Part shown: positions 12,801 through 25,397 of the stretch, piece by piece
Numbering within the stretch: position 1 is the first letter of the stretch
Layout of the letters: every line of letters starts with the position of its first letter
Assembly (NCBI GenBank): GCA_025267735.1
Contig: CM046304.1
Coordinates: 15,686,001-15,750,000, forward strand
Reading direction: 5' to 3'
Origin: Mactra quadrangularis
Taxonomy: Eukaryota > Mollusca > Bivalvia > Venerida > Mactridae
Length of the DNA stretch: 64,000 bases
Position numbers and translations under genes: made by a program
Notes under the pieces: generated by a model
Databases searched by the model: none
What the model was told of the DNA's origin: nothing
What the model saw: only the letters and a program-made list of their open reading frames with translations

Positions 12801-15800
12801 ATCAACCCTGCATAAATTGACATGCAAATACTTCCACATTACCATGCTTAACTAAATTAATTATGTTTATTTGCTTATAATTTGCTACAATTTTCAAAAA
12901 TGTATGTTTCAAACTCGATAGCTACGGGTCGTACTTGCCAATTCCGGGTCACGTGACAGATGCTTGTCTCCTTAATCCGGAGTGGTCTCAATAGGGTTAA
13001 ACATCAATATTAATGGACAAATGTCTTACATATGGGATAAATTTATGTGTAAAATAAATTTTGAATGATAAAAAATACTTTTTAATTGAAATATAAGATT
13101 CTACATAATAGGGGTTAGGTTTTGACCCGAAATTGTCACGTTCTTACTTTGTCTGCATAATTGTCAAACAGATTTTAGATGAAACAAATCTATGAGTTGA
13201 ATCGTGTTCACCGACAAAAGCAGTGTAAAATAAGGACTTATTTTATGCGAATTGTAGGTATAAATCACTGTTTTTTTCGAATGCAACCTTAATTGGTTGG
13301 AAAAGACGCTGTTCAGTGTTTCATGACTATGACTTTCGGTAGAGAAATTTTAACATGCAAAGTTTTTGTTACAGTAGCGAAGTAATTGGTGTACATAAAT
13401 TCATTGTACTATCACATAATCAAAATATTGCATTACTAAGGAAACATCTGTGTACTATTGTAAAAAAGTGACCCGGAATTGTCAATAACTCGGAACTGTA
13501 CTCAAAAAGATCAATTACTATTAAGAATTTGTTGCATTTTTAAAAATTTAGTCGTAATTGAGCGGGAAGAATTCTAAATAAAAAGACAACTTAACATTCG
13601 CGATCGCGCAATTAATTGAACCTTTCGCCGATTACCGCCACTTTGGATTAAAAAACCCGCTCTTTCCCCCAATTAATACACTTTACGATAAATGAGCAGA
13701 CGAAACTGAAACGACAGTGAAAATCGATAAAATCTGGTTGAACGATAGGGCGTTATATATCCTTCTAATATAGGATCCTTGGTCAGAGGCGTATACATTA
13801 ACTCCACTGATTTAAATATAATTTTATCGATCAAAAGTACAGAGTTACTGTTGTGAATATTCAATTCAAAGGGGTTAATTTATGCACCACTGATAATTGA
13901 ATAAAATTGAACAATAGTTTCCAATTCTAAGTATTTACAGTTCAATTTTAAAAATTGTATTATAATATAAATAAACATAATATAAAAATTAACTTTTGAT
14001 GAGAAATTACCTCCCTTTGATACGGAAATTGTGTAAGTTTTTATTTAAAAATTATACTTTATATCATTTAAGTATATGACAAGGAGAAAATACTAAAAAA
14101 TAAAATTAGATACAAGTTTTGTGAGAAATTTACTGTAGTTTTGAACATAGTCACGTTTTGCGATGTAACCACACTTTCTGGTAGATTATTCCATTGTGTT
14201 ATTGTACGATGAGAGCAAGAATGAAGTCGAGATGATTTCCTTGCTTTTTACAATCATGGCTCGTTCATAAAAACTATTCATATGATATATGAGATTTATT
14301 AATAGAACATATAAGTTCCTAAAGTATTACTCTTACTTATTAGACATCATTTAGAATGTGAAATATACGTTACAGTAACATATTGTATTAATTATAGTAC
14401 AATTTAAGTATTAATGAGAAATTGTCAGAAAAGTATTGATTGCCAAATCAAATGGCATATTTTGATGGTCATTGTTTACATTTGTGGACATACAAGTGTG
14501 TATACTGTTTATCAAAAAAAAATACGTTGACTAACTGACCAGTGATATTTATAAATCATAATTAAGGTAAGACAAACAAAGAACCGCATATTTTGAACAA
14601 GAACCGCAGTTTAACAAAATGTCACGTGGTTTTCTCAGCCAATCAAGACAGACTAAAGATATAAATTGCCGTTCAGTAACATACATACGCGCAAACAAAT
14701 AATCCAATATCCTCATGTAAAATAAACAGCATAAACGATTGTGCTTAATCTAAGAGCTTCATATCTACATATTCAATACTCTAAGCTGCATATATTCTTA
14801 AAAATATTATTGATTATGCAGCTTGAACTATCAACAATACACATAGTAACGAGACGCATATAATTTGAAAAAGCCGCTTTGCTAAACTTTATACCACGTG
14901 ACAACTACAACCAATCACAATTCGACGTGAAGAAGTTACGTAAAAGCATCCGCATAAGCAAATAATTCTTGACCATTTCAGTAATATGTGAGTCTACATT
15001 TAATAATAAATAACATATAGACCTATATGATATGCGTATTTATATAATTATAATAATAAAAGCCAAAATAAATTGCATTCCAAATCATAAGTAATTAGTC
15101 AACTTTATCACTGTTTTTAACGTCAAGTCGAGACTTAGACAGTCTGGCCTGACATATGAACCGTCAATAGTCAGTGAATATTCTTATTCAAAGGATATTG
15201 TAACGATATACAGTATAAAGTGTAACCATGCGATTGCGACAGCTGATTTTAGTTAATATGACTCTTTTCGATCATTTCAGTGCTTTGGCTTTTTTTCGGG
15301 TTTTAGTACTCTCCAAACAGGAGTATGGAGGGAATCGATGTCAAATATTTTCGCCCTGTGGTGCAACTGCCAAAATACAATACAAGTTAAAAGTTTCGGT
15401 TAAACGACAGAATGACACATGAATCAAACTGTGGATTTAAATTTCAAATGGTTTAATTTTCACGTATAAAATTATGAAATCGCGTATCATTCTTCTAGTA
15501 AAACTGGACGCGCAGTGGGTTCGAAAATTTACGACATTCGTTCCGTAAACTTTCGACCCACCTAAAATACGTAGTTATGTTTCGTAATTGTTTAAAATCC
15601 ATTCCAGTTTTTGTCTTCTCAAAAAATTAAAGTAATTTATTAGATGATTCTAAATTAATGTATTGTAGTGTGTATTGTGTGATCAGGTGACTACGGGAAT
15701 GTACCATAATACTAATAGAAATTTTAAAAACAGAACTATTTATTTTGGCATATACAATTTTTAATGATGTCATTTTACATTTATAGTTTATTAATGCTAG

Positions 15801-16125
15801 AATATAGATTTTGCTTGCATTTTGCTATATCATTGAGCAAAACAAAATTTGTAGTGGCCCCATAGTGCAGGGGATGCTGGAAGATGAGATACATTTCTCA
15901 GGGTTCTCAGAAATGCTTAATTCCGCATATCTGGATGCATGCCTTTGGCTTTTGAACCCTGAAAAATCCAGCTGAGAGTCCCTGATACACATTCAATTTT
16001 TAGCCATGTATTCAACAATCGTTGACAATAAAGAGACTCTATGCCTCTGCTGTACTTATATTTTGATTGGCATTTTTTGTAGTATTATCGAGTAATATTA
16101 CTATGTATATTATTTGATATATATG
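12801..16125. other. Intergenic DNA, no supported gene
   Basis: Only short frames (up to 64 codons) occur, with no family resemblance. Two loosely similar stretches at 14575-14710 and 14865-14990 share CACGTG and a GCAAACAAATAAT-like end. A weak match to the mobile element at 35695 lies at 13791-13850. Confidence 0.4.
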
Positions 16126-16140
16126 TGACTTCTTTTTCAG

Positions 16141-19100
16141 TCAATAGATTTGAAATATTAGTGCAACAGTGACGTGAAGCTTGACTAGTGGACTTGCTAT
16201 TAGTTTATACCTGGCTGGCTCATCTTAACCCAAAATGGCTGAACTTGATTTGCATTGTCAATATTTCATTGCTAAAGTCAACTCCTTTCCATCATTGAAG
16301 CAAGCTATTGCTACTAACAAGTGGGCGTGTACTAGCAGACTTAGTTCACCTCAGCCTGTTGATATTCTTAGAGAAGCTTTTAAGCAAGGAACAGTGATTA
16401 TCATCTTCAGTGTAAGTAACTGTCATGGATGGCATGGTTATGCTGAAATGACTTCTGCTCCTGCTTTGGGAGACTCATCAACTTTAAATCCTTCAGAGAG
16501 CCTTCAAAACCCTTCAGAGAATCTTCAAAAAACCTCAGAAAGCACTCAAAACTCTTCAGAAAGTCATCAAAATCCTTCAGAGGACAATCATTTTGGTTCT
16601 GGATACAATACTGTGGATATGTGTAAAAAGAAAAAATTACTTGATAACTCAGGAAAACAAAAATCTATCTCTCCCATGTATAATTATTTTGATATCAAAT
16701 GGCTGGTCCATTATCTAGACTTTGGAGAGCTATGTTTATCATCCAATGAGACTGAAGACTTGTTTTGTAACGAATATCTCACAGGTAACAGTATTCAAGT
16801 TAATAAAAGTCGTAATTGGCAGACACTCAGTTGTGACACTGGGCAAAGACTTTGTGAAATGATGAAAGATTTCCATACTGAATTGTGCTGTAAACGCGAA
16901 CAAAAAAAACTTCTTAAGGTTCAACCTCGGCCTTTTCTTAAGGAGACCTCATGTTGTACTACTGTAGTGGGTACCTGGAGGAAGATAGTTCACCAGGTTG
17001 AAAATGATCTAGGAAAAGTGATATTGGCTTGTCCTTTTGGAAGTCAAAGGTATATTTGAGTTTGTTTGTTGGGTTTAATACCATAGCAGCACCTTAAGCG
17101 TTCATTTTTATTAATAGGGGAACTTCGCAGGGCCCTTTTTTAGGGGATAGTAGCAACAAAAATCGAAAAGGGGCAAACATTTTCATTTATTTTAAATACT
17201 TCAGTAGAACAGGCTGTTCTACTAAAGTATTTAAATTAGATGAAAATGTTTTCCCCCTATTCTGAACAGCAGGCAAATTGTTTGATAATATTGACTCTAC
17301 ATAACCATGTTTAAACAGTTATAGAACTACTAGCCAGCAAGTTATATGCCAGGACTTGTTGTGTTTTGTTTTATTACCACTACTGTTCCAATGCATCTAC
17401 ATTGTTATGTGAGGGCAAAAACTCAGAATTAATTATTTTTGGAGTTATGCCCCTTTATTAACCCTAATACTCGTATGTATTTTTTATAATTGAAATATCT
17501 TTAGTATACTTATCAAGATAGTTAAATGGTTATTTCCCCTGAAAAGCAAGGGTCTGTCTCAAAGCGCTTATTTTTTAAGATAAGCCTTGCCATAAACAAA
17601 ACACTAGAAAAGTTGAGCGCTGTTCTTGGACTGCTCTTGTTAAATGTTATATTTATTTATTTTATCTATTTCAGGTATAATGTTGACACTATTAATAGTG
17701 ATACTGATATGTTTATTGTATATCAAGGTAAAACTAAAGATATTTTAGGATTTCATCCTCCAAAACAGACTGTGAAGGTAATTTTTTATTGATGGTTTTC
17801 AAGCTGTAGCGGGCATATCATGGCAGTTGGCCAACCTTCATGTACACTCTGTTCCTGAAAAGACTTAATACCTGGATTTAGCTGTTAGCTAGTTACTAGA
17901 CACATACAGTTGGTGACTTACAACAGCCCTACATGATGTAGAATCAGTGATTGGAGGGAGTATGGCTGTAGAAATTTTTCATGATCAAACTCAATGATAT
18001 TATGCCCTGCCTAGGAATCGAACACACAACCCTTCAATTTTTGTGCTCACAAATGAGCTAACATGGGGCTTGTTAGGATGTATAATAATGTACATCAATT
18101 TATTTTGTTATTTGATTGGTTCATATTCTTTCATGCTTTATGATAAAGTGTGGTGTTAATTAAAAAATATAACATGAAAATATTAAATTCTTGAAAAAGA
18201 GCAAAAATTGAGTTGCAATTGTAAGTTTGCAAATTTTGTTTTAAGTTGGGATAATTTGTTTTGAGTTTAAAATGAATCTATATGGTATATACATTGCTAG
18301 AAGCAGAGTAATGTGTATTGTGTAATGGTGAATTTTGTTTTTTCATTTGTTGTTTAGTAAAGAGAAAACGGGAGAAAAATACATAATTTTTTTTTCAAAA
18401 TTGTGTCTGTTTGTATAAGTTTTGTACCATACAAAGTCTCTGACCTGACTGTAGTGAAAATATTATGTCATAATGACATATCAATTGTCTTCTTGTAGAA
18501 TTCAGAATTAGAATCATGTGATTATACAATACATGAAGTATATAGATACAGTGAGTTACTACTGTCAGGAGATGCCAGATGTATAGAGACATTATTTCTT
18601 CATCCATCAACCATTGTACAATCATCTGCTGAATTTGAAATATTAAAACAAAACAAACATATATTTCTAAATAGGTAAGCTAGTGATTATTCTAAAGCCG
18701 ATTAGTAGGGTGCTGCACCCTGTCTCTTTCACGTCTTCTTGTCCTATTCTGTCCTCTACCCCCCATTTTCTCTCCCCTCTGCCCATTTTTTTCTACCCCA
18801 TGTCCTCCTCCCAGCCCCCTTTTTCCTTGCCCTGCCCTTTTTAGCTCGACTTTACGAAGTAATGTAGAGCTCTCCTACTCGCCCCGGCGTCGGCGTCCGC
18901 GTCCGCGTCCACATTTCTGATTAAAGTTTTTGTGCAGTAAAATACTTTCTTCTATATCTTTGTTATTTCTTAAGATATTAACTTCAAACTTTAAATATAT
19001 GTTCCTTACTATCAACCACATCTCATGTGACAAGGTCCATAACTCCAAACACACTTTTTTAAGAATTATCTCCCCTTGAATTGATTGAAGTTTTTGTGCA

Positions 19101-22100
19101 CAGATTAAAGTTTTTGTGCAGTAAAATACTTTCTTCTGTATCTTTGTTATTTCTTAAGATATTAACTTCAAACTTTAAATATATGTTCCTTTCTATCAAC
19201 CGCATCTCATGTGACATGGTCCATAACTCCGAATGCATTTTTTTCAGAATTATCTCCCCTTGAACTTAGAGTTTTCTTTAAAAAGTATTTGTTTTTACTG
19301 CAACTGTTTTATTACTTTAGGTATTGATTTCAAACTTTAAATATATGTTCCTTATTATCAACCACATCTCATGTGACACGGTTCATAACTCCGTATACAT
19401 TATTTTCAAAGTTATCCCCCTTGAACTTATAGTTTTCTTTAATAAATATTTGTTTTTACTGCAACTGTTTTATTTCTTTAGGTATTGACTTTAAATATAT
19501 GTTCCCTATTATCAACCACATCTCATGTGACAAGGTTCATAACTCCAAATATATTTTTTCAGAATTATCTCCCCTTGAAATTAGAGTTTTCTTTAAAAAA
19601 TGTTTGTTTTTACTGCAACTGTTTTATTTCTTCAGGTATTGACTTCAAACTTTAGATATATGTTCCTTATTATCAACCACATCTCATGTGACAAGATTCA
19701 TAACTCCTTATACATTTTTTCAGAGTTATCCCCCTTGAACTTATAGTTTTCTGTTTTTTTTTGGTTTTTTTCTTTGAATTTGTTAAGGTTATATTTTCAA
19801 ATTTTAAAATATGTATGTTCCTTATCATCAACCACATCTCCTGTGACAAACACTTACTAAGTCGAGCATGCTGTCTCCTCTGACAGCTCTTGTTCTCTTC
19901 CCTGCACTATCGACACAATTGCTCCTGCTTGCTCCTTTTCACTCCTTTGCCTCATTTTATCTTTTCCCTGTTCTTTCTTGCTTCTCAGCTCCTTTTCTTA
20001 AATATCACTAGGTAATTTGAAATATTTATTGCTATACAAAAGATCATAGCCATAAATAAACGCTAAATTCACAAATTTGTGAAGATATTTGTGCAAAAAT
20101 TTACAATAAGAAAATAAGACAATGTTGCAAAAAAAAGCAAAAGAAAACATTGCACAGATTCAAGGTATATAGTTAGGGCTCGAATTTAAGCTGACATCCT
20201 CAAAAAATGCAACTGGATTTTGAAAATTGCAAGAAACTTTTATCTTAATTTTATCTTGTGCTCTACTTACACCTGAATCGATACATTTTACAATGAGTGT
20301 CGGAAGAATACATTTCGCCGACGTCAAATGCTTGACATTTTTTAAATTCCTAATTGGGTAAGGAGAATTAAAAATCTGACATTGTTCATCGAGTCAAAAA
20401 TTTGGAGAAAATGCGTTGTGAGTGTAATTTTTGTTAAATCTGATAGTTACATGATCTTCAAAATGTCAACAAACTATTTTTTTCATCAAATTCTTGCAGC
20501 CGCCATGTTCATTTGTACCCTGACTTAGATCTTATGGTTTTGTTCTGATACATTTTTTCTTTCATGCTTTATGGTAAAATGTGTTGATATTCATTGAACT
20601 TATATATGATGAAAATATAAATCTTATATTTCCATGGTAGTATAAGTCTATTTTAATTGTCACAATAAAAATCATCATGGATGACAAATGACTTCATGGA
20701 AAAAAAAATGTGTAAAATATCACTGAAATACAGAACTTACAAAGAAATAAAATTTTCATAAATTTTGGAATAAGATCTTTCATATTTCGACTCATGAGCT
20801 CAAAAAACATTCTCACTTGTGGCTATGGGACTTGTCATATATGTTTCCTGAGCTCATTTAGTGAAATGAAAATTGATTTTGTTAGTACAACCCACACCAA
20901 AGTCAATGCTTTTAGATTATAGTTTTACTGTAAAGTTGGACATCTACTTCTTACATTTAATTGTAATTTCTGTGTTATTGGGGCTTGGAGTGTATCGCGG
21001 TATATTGTGATGTACCGCGATTCGTACCACCATATATTGCTTTGCAAACCAAAGACACGGACGGCTGCATAATTTCTGTCTTAAAGAACTTATTTAACTG
21101 AAGTATTGAAGTATGTTATAGGATTTTGTAGGGAATATGCCTGTACCAGACTGGACTGAAAAAACTGGGTATTTTAGAGTAATGTGAGCAATCCGATCAC
21201 GCCCAAAGTCTTTGAACTAAAGCTTTCATTGAATGAACCATGGAAAAGTGACATTTTGCTATTTTCATTTGGCAAAGGGAAGAATTTTTCAATAAAAATG
21301 AAAAATATCGCTATATACTAGTACATTAAATTCGTACCCCAGTACGTATTTCTGCAGCTGTGTATTGCAATATACCGGTATACTGGTATACTGTGACAGC
21401 CCTATAACTTAAGTTATTAATTATTACCAATTATTTTTTATGTAAATTCTATAATTTTTTCTTTGTGTACACTATATAATAGGACAACAATGGAAATAAG
21501 GGTATTTATTTTCACTTTTCTGTGCCATCCTTTCTACACGTATATGATATTGGTTGTTTTTATGTAATTGCAATGTTTATCCTCACATAGTATAGCGAAA
21601 TAAATGTATCAATTTCTATCTTATGAATAGCCTCTATATACTTTCAGAGATTGTTTAGAGAAATATTTACGAGATGCACAAGGAAGTAAAGGAACGAAGT
21701 ATTTCAACAGATGGTGCAAAGAAAACTCAGATACACAGGTTTTACCTCCTAAAATGTGTAAAATGTTATATATCATTATAAGATTGCTTCAAAATGCTAG
21801 GTATTATTTTGATGGATCAGTACTAAACTAGTCTATGTGTAACTTAACAAGGGTTTAGACTTGTTTTGTGTTGACAGATAGAATCAGTATATTGCAATAC
21901 GAAGCTGCAGCAATACGTACTGTGTACCGGTATTTAGCAATATTTTTATTTCATTGGAAAATACTTCCCTTCGCAAATTAAAAGTAGCCAATTGTCAGTT
22001 TAACCATTGTTTATTCCATCGAACCTGAAGTTGCAAGAATTTTACCGACTGGGGCGCGTCTCAGTCCTAAATGACCGTAAATACTTAAAGAGGCTAGATT

Positions 22101-24646
22101 CTATAAATAGCTGCATATAAGATTTGCATTTTTCTGTTATATACAGCGGAGGCACAACGAATCTAAAAGCCCACAATATATTGCGGTACGTTTTGCGATA
22201 TGATGACAGGGTATTGCAGTATATCGCGGTACGCTTCTGGCTTATTGTGACAGCCCTAATATTTACCATAAAGCTTTTACACATGCTCGGACGTTGCTAT
22301 GCAGAACAACATTAACAATTCTGGTGACCATTTTGTTTCTTTATTTCTTGAATGAATTATTTTTAATAACTCAATGCTATTTTGTTATTATAATTTAGCT
22401 CGACTTTACTTGGTAATGTAGAGCTCTCCTACTCGCCCCGGCGTCGGTGTCCACATTTCTGATTAAAGTTTTTGTGCTCAGATTAAAGTTTTTGTGCAGT
22501 AAAATACCTTCTTCTATATCTTTGTTGTTTCTTAAGATATTAACTTCAAACTTTAAATATATGTTCCTTATTATCAACCACATCTCATGTGACAAGGTTC
22601 ATAACTCCAAATATATTTTTTTCAGAATTATCTCCCCTTGAACTGATTAAAGTTTTTGTGCACAGATTAAAGTTTTTGTGCAGTAAAATACCTTCTTCTA
22701 TATCTTTGTTGTTTCTTAAGATATTAACTTCAAACTTTAAATATATGTTCCTTATTATCAACCACATCTCATGTGACAAGGTTCATAACTCCAAATATAT
22801 TTTTTTCAGAATTATCTCCCCTTGAACTGATTAAAGTTTGTTTTTTACATCCAAGTATAGCTCCAAAAACATTTTTTTTTCAAAATTGTCTCTGGTGAAC
22901 TTAAATTTTCTTTAGAAAAAATATTTTTTTTTACTTTAAATTTGTCACGGTATAATTTTCAAATTTAAAAGTATGTATGTTCCTTATCATCAACCACATC
23001 TCCTGTGACAAATACTTACTTAGTCAAGCATGCTGTCTCCTCTGACAGCTCTTGTTTATTTCAGTTATTTTGCTTAGTGCAAAACTAGTTAACATGTGTA
23101 AACTGAATATAAAGTCCAGCAAAATTAAAGTTACTACTGGATCAAATGGAAGATTTCTGGAATCCTAATATTCTTAATGATATGTTAAAATATTAATTCA
23201 ATTTAATGATTAAGCTTAATATATCCTAAAATTAAATGAACAATATACCCACTACATGTAATAACATGTTATATTGAATTTTGAAATTAGTAGCAGTAAG
23301 CAGTTCGTGGACTGTTAGACTACTCACATTCTAAAAGTCACTGCATGGGCCAACTGTGAACTAGCTCCACGGTCGACCAGCTAATTTTGAAGACTCTTGT
23401 TAGGTTGGATGGCTGAAATCCATTAGGTTCTTGTTTTTCCATAATTTGTTTGTGGCATCCGTTTTATAACAAAAGTTTAAAGTAAATATATCTTCCTCTT
23501 TGCTTTTTGGATGTGTGATACATTTTTTGTAGGTCTGTATTTTACTGTGGCTGTACCTGATTTGTTTAGGTACACCTTTTTGTTTACCTCACTCAAACTT
23601 TAAAATTGTGTTTATGAACATTAGTATTTTTTCAGAAACCTTGTAAATGGTGAGGAGTTTGTTGTGTACAGAGACAATAATTCACAGGATAGAGAATGTT
23701 TAATGAAAATACGAGATGGGGATGTCCCTGTAAAATATGCTGTTGATTTAATTGAACAGTAAGAGATGCTTAATTGAATTTATTTGTTGTCACAGTTTCT
23801 TTTTAGATTATTTACAAGCCCTGCTTTTCAAACTGAATTTTAGCGCAATGTTTGTCAAAAGTTGTGTATAAAGATTTGAGAGACAACCGTCTATGAAATA
23901 AGTTGGTGTTATGTAGCCTGGGACAACCAATTTCTAGTTTGGGCAACAAGAATTTTCTTTTGGGCAACCAAATTTCTACTAGAAAAACTATACTGCCACC
24001 TACTTAAATGACCTGTTTGGGCAACCACTTTCATATCCTAATTTCATACCCTGCAACAATTAGTGGGTATTCAAAATTGTAAAAAAAAATCATTCAAAAA
24101 CAAATTTGTCATATAATGTACATAATACACTGTACAATGTACTTGCAGAGCTAAAGTGGAGTTGAATGTGACAGTGTTGAAAAATCTTCAGATAGGTATC
24201 CTTTGGATCTACTGGGCTCTAAATTTATTTTTAAAGTGAATTGCCCAGTTGACAATCAGCTACATGTAAGTTTTCTCTTGCTTGAAATAAATCAACTAGT
24301 TGCCCAAACCCAAATATAAGTCATTTGGGGGCAATAGGGCGAACTTAAAAGTCAAGCCACATACATGTATCTAGTTTTCAGGTGAGCTGCCCAGCGTTCT
24401 CAGGTCCCTCTTGTTCTTATTCAGCATTCACTGAATTTCAAATTGTTTTTGTTTGTTTTCAGATTTGAAGCAGAAATAAATAGCAAGAAGGAAAAGATCA
24501 AAGACAATAGAACAGAAGTTGAATCAGTTTTAGAAAATTGGATATTACATCTTAGATATAAAGACTTCAATGAATTAGATATTAAAACTTAAATTTTATG
24601 AATCTGTTTATTTAATATGTAAGTTGTTAAACTCTGTTAAAATAAA
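16141..24646 (+). CDS. YTH domain fused to RlaP/YcgL-like nucleotidyltransferase, 6 coding exons, 499 aa
   Basis: Coding exons: 16235-17049, 17675-17777, 18499-18674, 21648-21800, 23636-23758 and 24463-24592. All junctions are GT/AG, phases agree, and they sum to 1500 nt including the stop. A 5' UTR exon probably starts at 16141 after CTTCTTTTTCAG. The ATG at 16235 has a good context (AAAATGG). Residues 8-75 and 150-210 match the two halves of a YTH domain (RNA m6A reader): KWACTS near 30, IIIFSV near 55, GYAEM near 69, FDIKW at 152-156. Residues from about 262 to the end match the COG3541/RlaP nucleotidyltransferase family: a GS at 269-270, then SDTDM nine residues later as the metal-binding pair, and a downstream CDYTIHEV that may supply a third acid. 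The C-terminus is helical (LYIIIRLLQNAR, IRDGDVP). RlaP proteins are linked to RNA repair in bacteria; the role of this fusion is unknown. YTHDC2 is not a match outside the YTH fold. Confidence 0.85.
16235..17049 (+). CDS. Exon 1: split YTH domain and start of the nucleotidyltransferase
   Basis: This exon carries 271 codons. Between the two halves of the YTH domain (after about residue 75) lies a Ser/Asn-rich insert. It contains five seven-residue repeats of the type NPSESLQ (residues 85-119), encoded by a 21-bp tandem repeat at about 16487-16590, followed by a lysine run (KKKK, 131-134). The insert replaces the segment that holds the second aromatic-cage tryptophan in YTHDF and YTHDC proteins. 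The first cage tryptophan appears to be W30. The exon ends in AG, and the arginine codon is completed at 17675. Confidence 0.85.
17168..17260. repeat. Inverted repeat in intron 1
   Basis: Two arms of about 43 nt (GGGGCAAACATTTTCAT... and its approximate complement ending ATGAAAATGTTTTCCCC) face each other around GGC. It could fold as a hairpin in the pre-mRNA and is probably a foldback-type MITE. Confidence 0.75.
17815..18070 (-). mobile_element. tRNA-derived SINE fragment
   Basis: On the minus strand the right end reads as a decayed tRNA-like head with a B-box-like GTTCGATTCC. The flanking GCCCTGCC and the block upstream also occur at 61850-62035. Confidence 0.5.
18842..19890 (+). mobile_element. 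Helentron-like non-autonomous element with internal tandem repeats, copy 1
   Basis: It begins TAGCTCGACTTTACGAAGT and ends AAGTCGAGCATGCTGTC plus a GCTGTC/GACAGC hairpin and CTCTTGTT. GCTCGACTT near the start is the exact complement of AAGTCGAGC near the end, a subterminal inverted repeat. Inside are about six units of around 160 bp, each with CAACCACATCTCATGTGAC and TTATCTCCCCTTGAA. No Rep/helicase is encoded. The Helentron label is inference from this architecture. Confidence 0.6.
20984..21406. mobile_element. MITE with GACAGCCCT ends (hAT-like), copy A
   Basis: The right end reads GTGACAGCCCTATAA and the interior is rich in CCGGTATAC and TATTGCAATATACCGG palindromes. It is related to the copies at 21862-22258 and 57298-57704. 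It lies in intron 3 of the YTH fusion gene. Confidence 0.6.
21862..22258. mobile_element. MITE with GACAGCCCT ends (hAT-like), copy B
   Basis: It shares GCTGCAGCAATACGTAC, TTTTTATTTCATTGGAAA, CCTAAATGACCGTAAATACTT and TATCGCGGTACGCTTCTG with the element at 57298. Its left end is eroded. It lies in intron 4 of the YTH fusion gene. Confidence 0.7.
22399..23056 (+). mobile_element. Helentron-like non-autonomous element, copy 2
   Basis: It has the same start (TAGCTCGACTTTACTTGG) and end (GCATGCTGTCTCCTCTGACA, then GCTCTTGTT) as copy 1, with about three internal units. Short frames read on both strands are repeat translations. Confidence 0.6.
23905..24060. repeat. Dispersed GGGCAACC repeat
   Basis: It contains several TTTGGGCAACCA-like words. 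Inverted relatives lie at 30256-30400 and 32506-32645, within introns of the neighbouring gene. Confidence 0.6.
24641..24646 (+). terminator. Poly(A) signal of the YTH fusion gene
   Basis: AATAAA lies 49 bp after the stop codon at 24590-24592. Confidence 0.7.
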
Positions 24647-25084
24647 TAGAGGATATTTTGTCAATTTTGGTGTAATATTGACTTTAATTTCACCTTGTGA
24701 GCTCAAAAAACTCATTTCTAAGAGTGGCATGACTTCTATGTGTGAAAATATCATTTTCTGTGTTCACAAGAGAATTAGAAAAGATCATACACCAAAGTTG
24801 ACAAATATTCTGTTTCTTTTATATTAAGTTTGTTGTTTTTTTGGATGTATTTTACACAAATTATAACATGATGTCATTTCCTCTTAGATGATGTCATTGA
24901 CAAGAAAATGAATGATTATATTTTATTGTATATTTTCATTGACTAATGTGACATTTCACCATAAAGCATGAAAGAAATTCAGTTTATTAAATTAGGATTA
25001 ATGAGATATGAAATCTTTTTCAATCTTGAGTTTTTACTTCTTACCCCTCAAATCTTTATCAAGATGTGTAACCTGATAAAACCC

Positions 25085-25160
25085 ATATTCCGAACTGAGA
25101 TTCGAAACCACGACCTCTCTAGTAGTCAGCGGACACTCTACCACGTTGCCATAAAAGCTA
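25085..25160 (-). mobile_element. tRNA-like SINE head, fragment
   Basis: On the minus strand it reads GAGGTCGTGGTTTCGAATCT, resembling an anticodon-to-T-arm region with a B box. No folded, intact tRNA is present. Confidence 0.5.
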
Positions 25161-25397
25161 GCTTGAAGGCAAGGGAGTACAAGTGCCATATTATACCTCT
25201 GTAGCCAGATGTGTATACATTCTAAAGATGCTTATCTGAACACCTTGACTATTCATTGAATAAATAATCGAGGAAAGTTTTGTTGGGGAACCACCATCTG
25301 ACCAGTAATATTGGATTTTTCTTTCGTACATGAGGCAAAGCATGCGCCAGTTGGTGCAGTATAGTTCAATTCTGCAGTTGTGTCTGTGTAACACTTC

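Noticed and set aside
13673..13864. 63-codon minus-strand frame
   Set aside because: AT-rich chance frame overlapping a repeat fragment.
21739..21800. Earlier 5' splice site at 21739 for exon 4 of the YTH fusion gene
   Set aside because: Using it puts the next exon out of frame. Reading on to 21800 gives a matching phase and a helical segment that joins naturally to exon 5.
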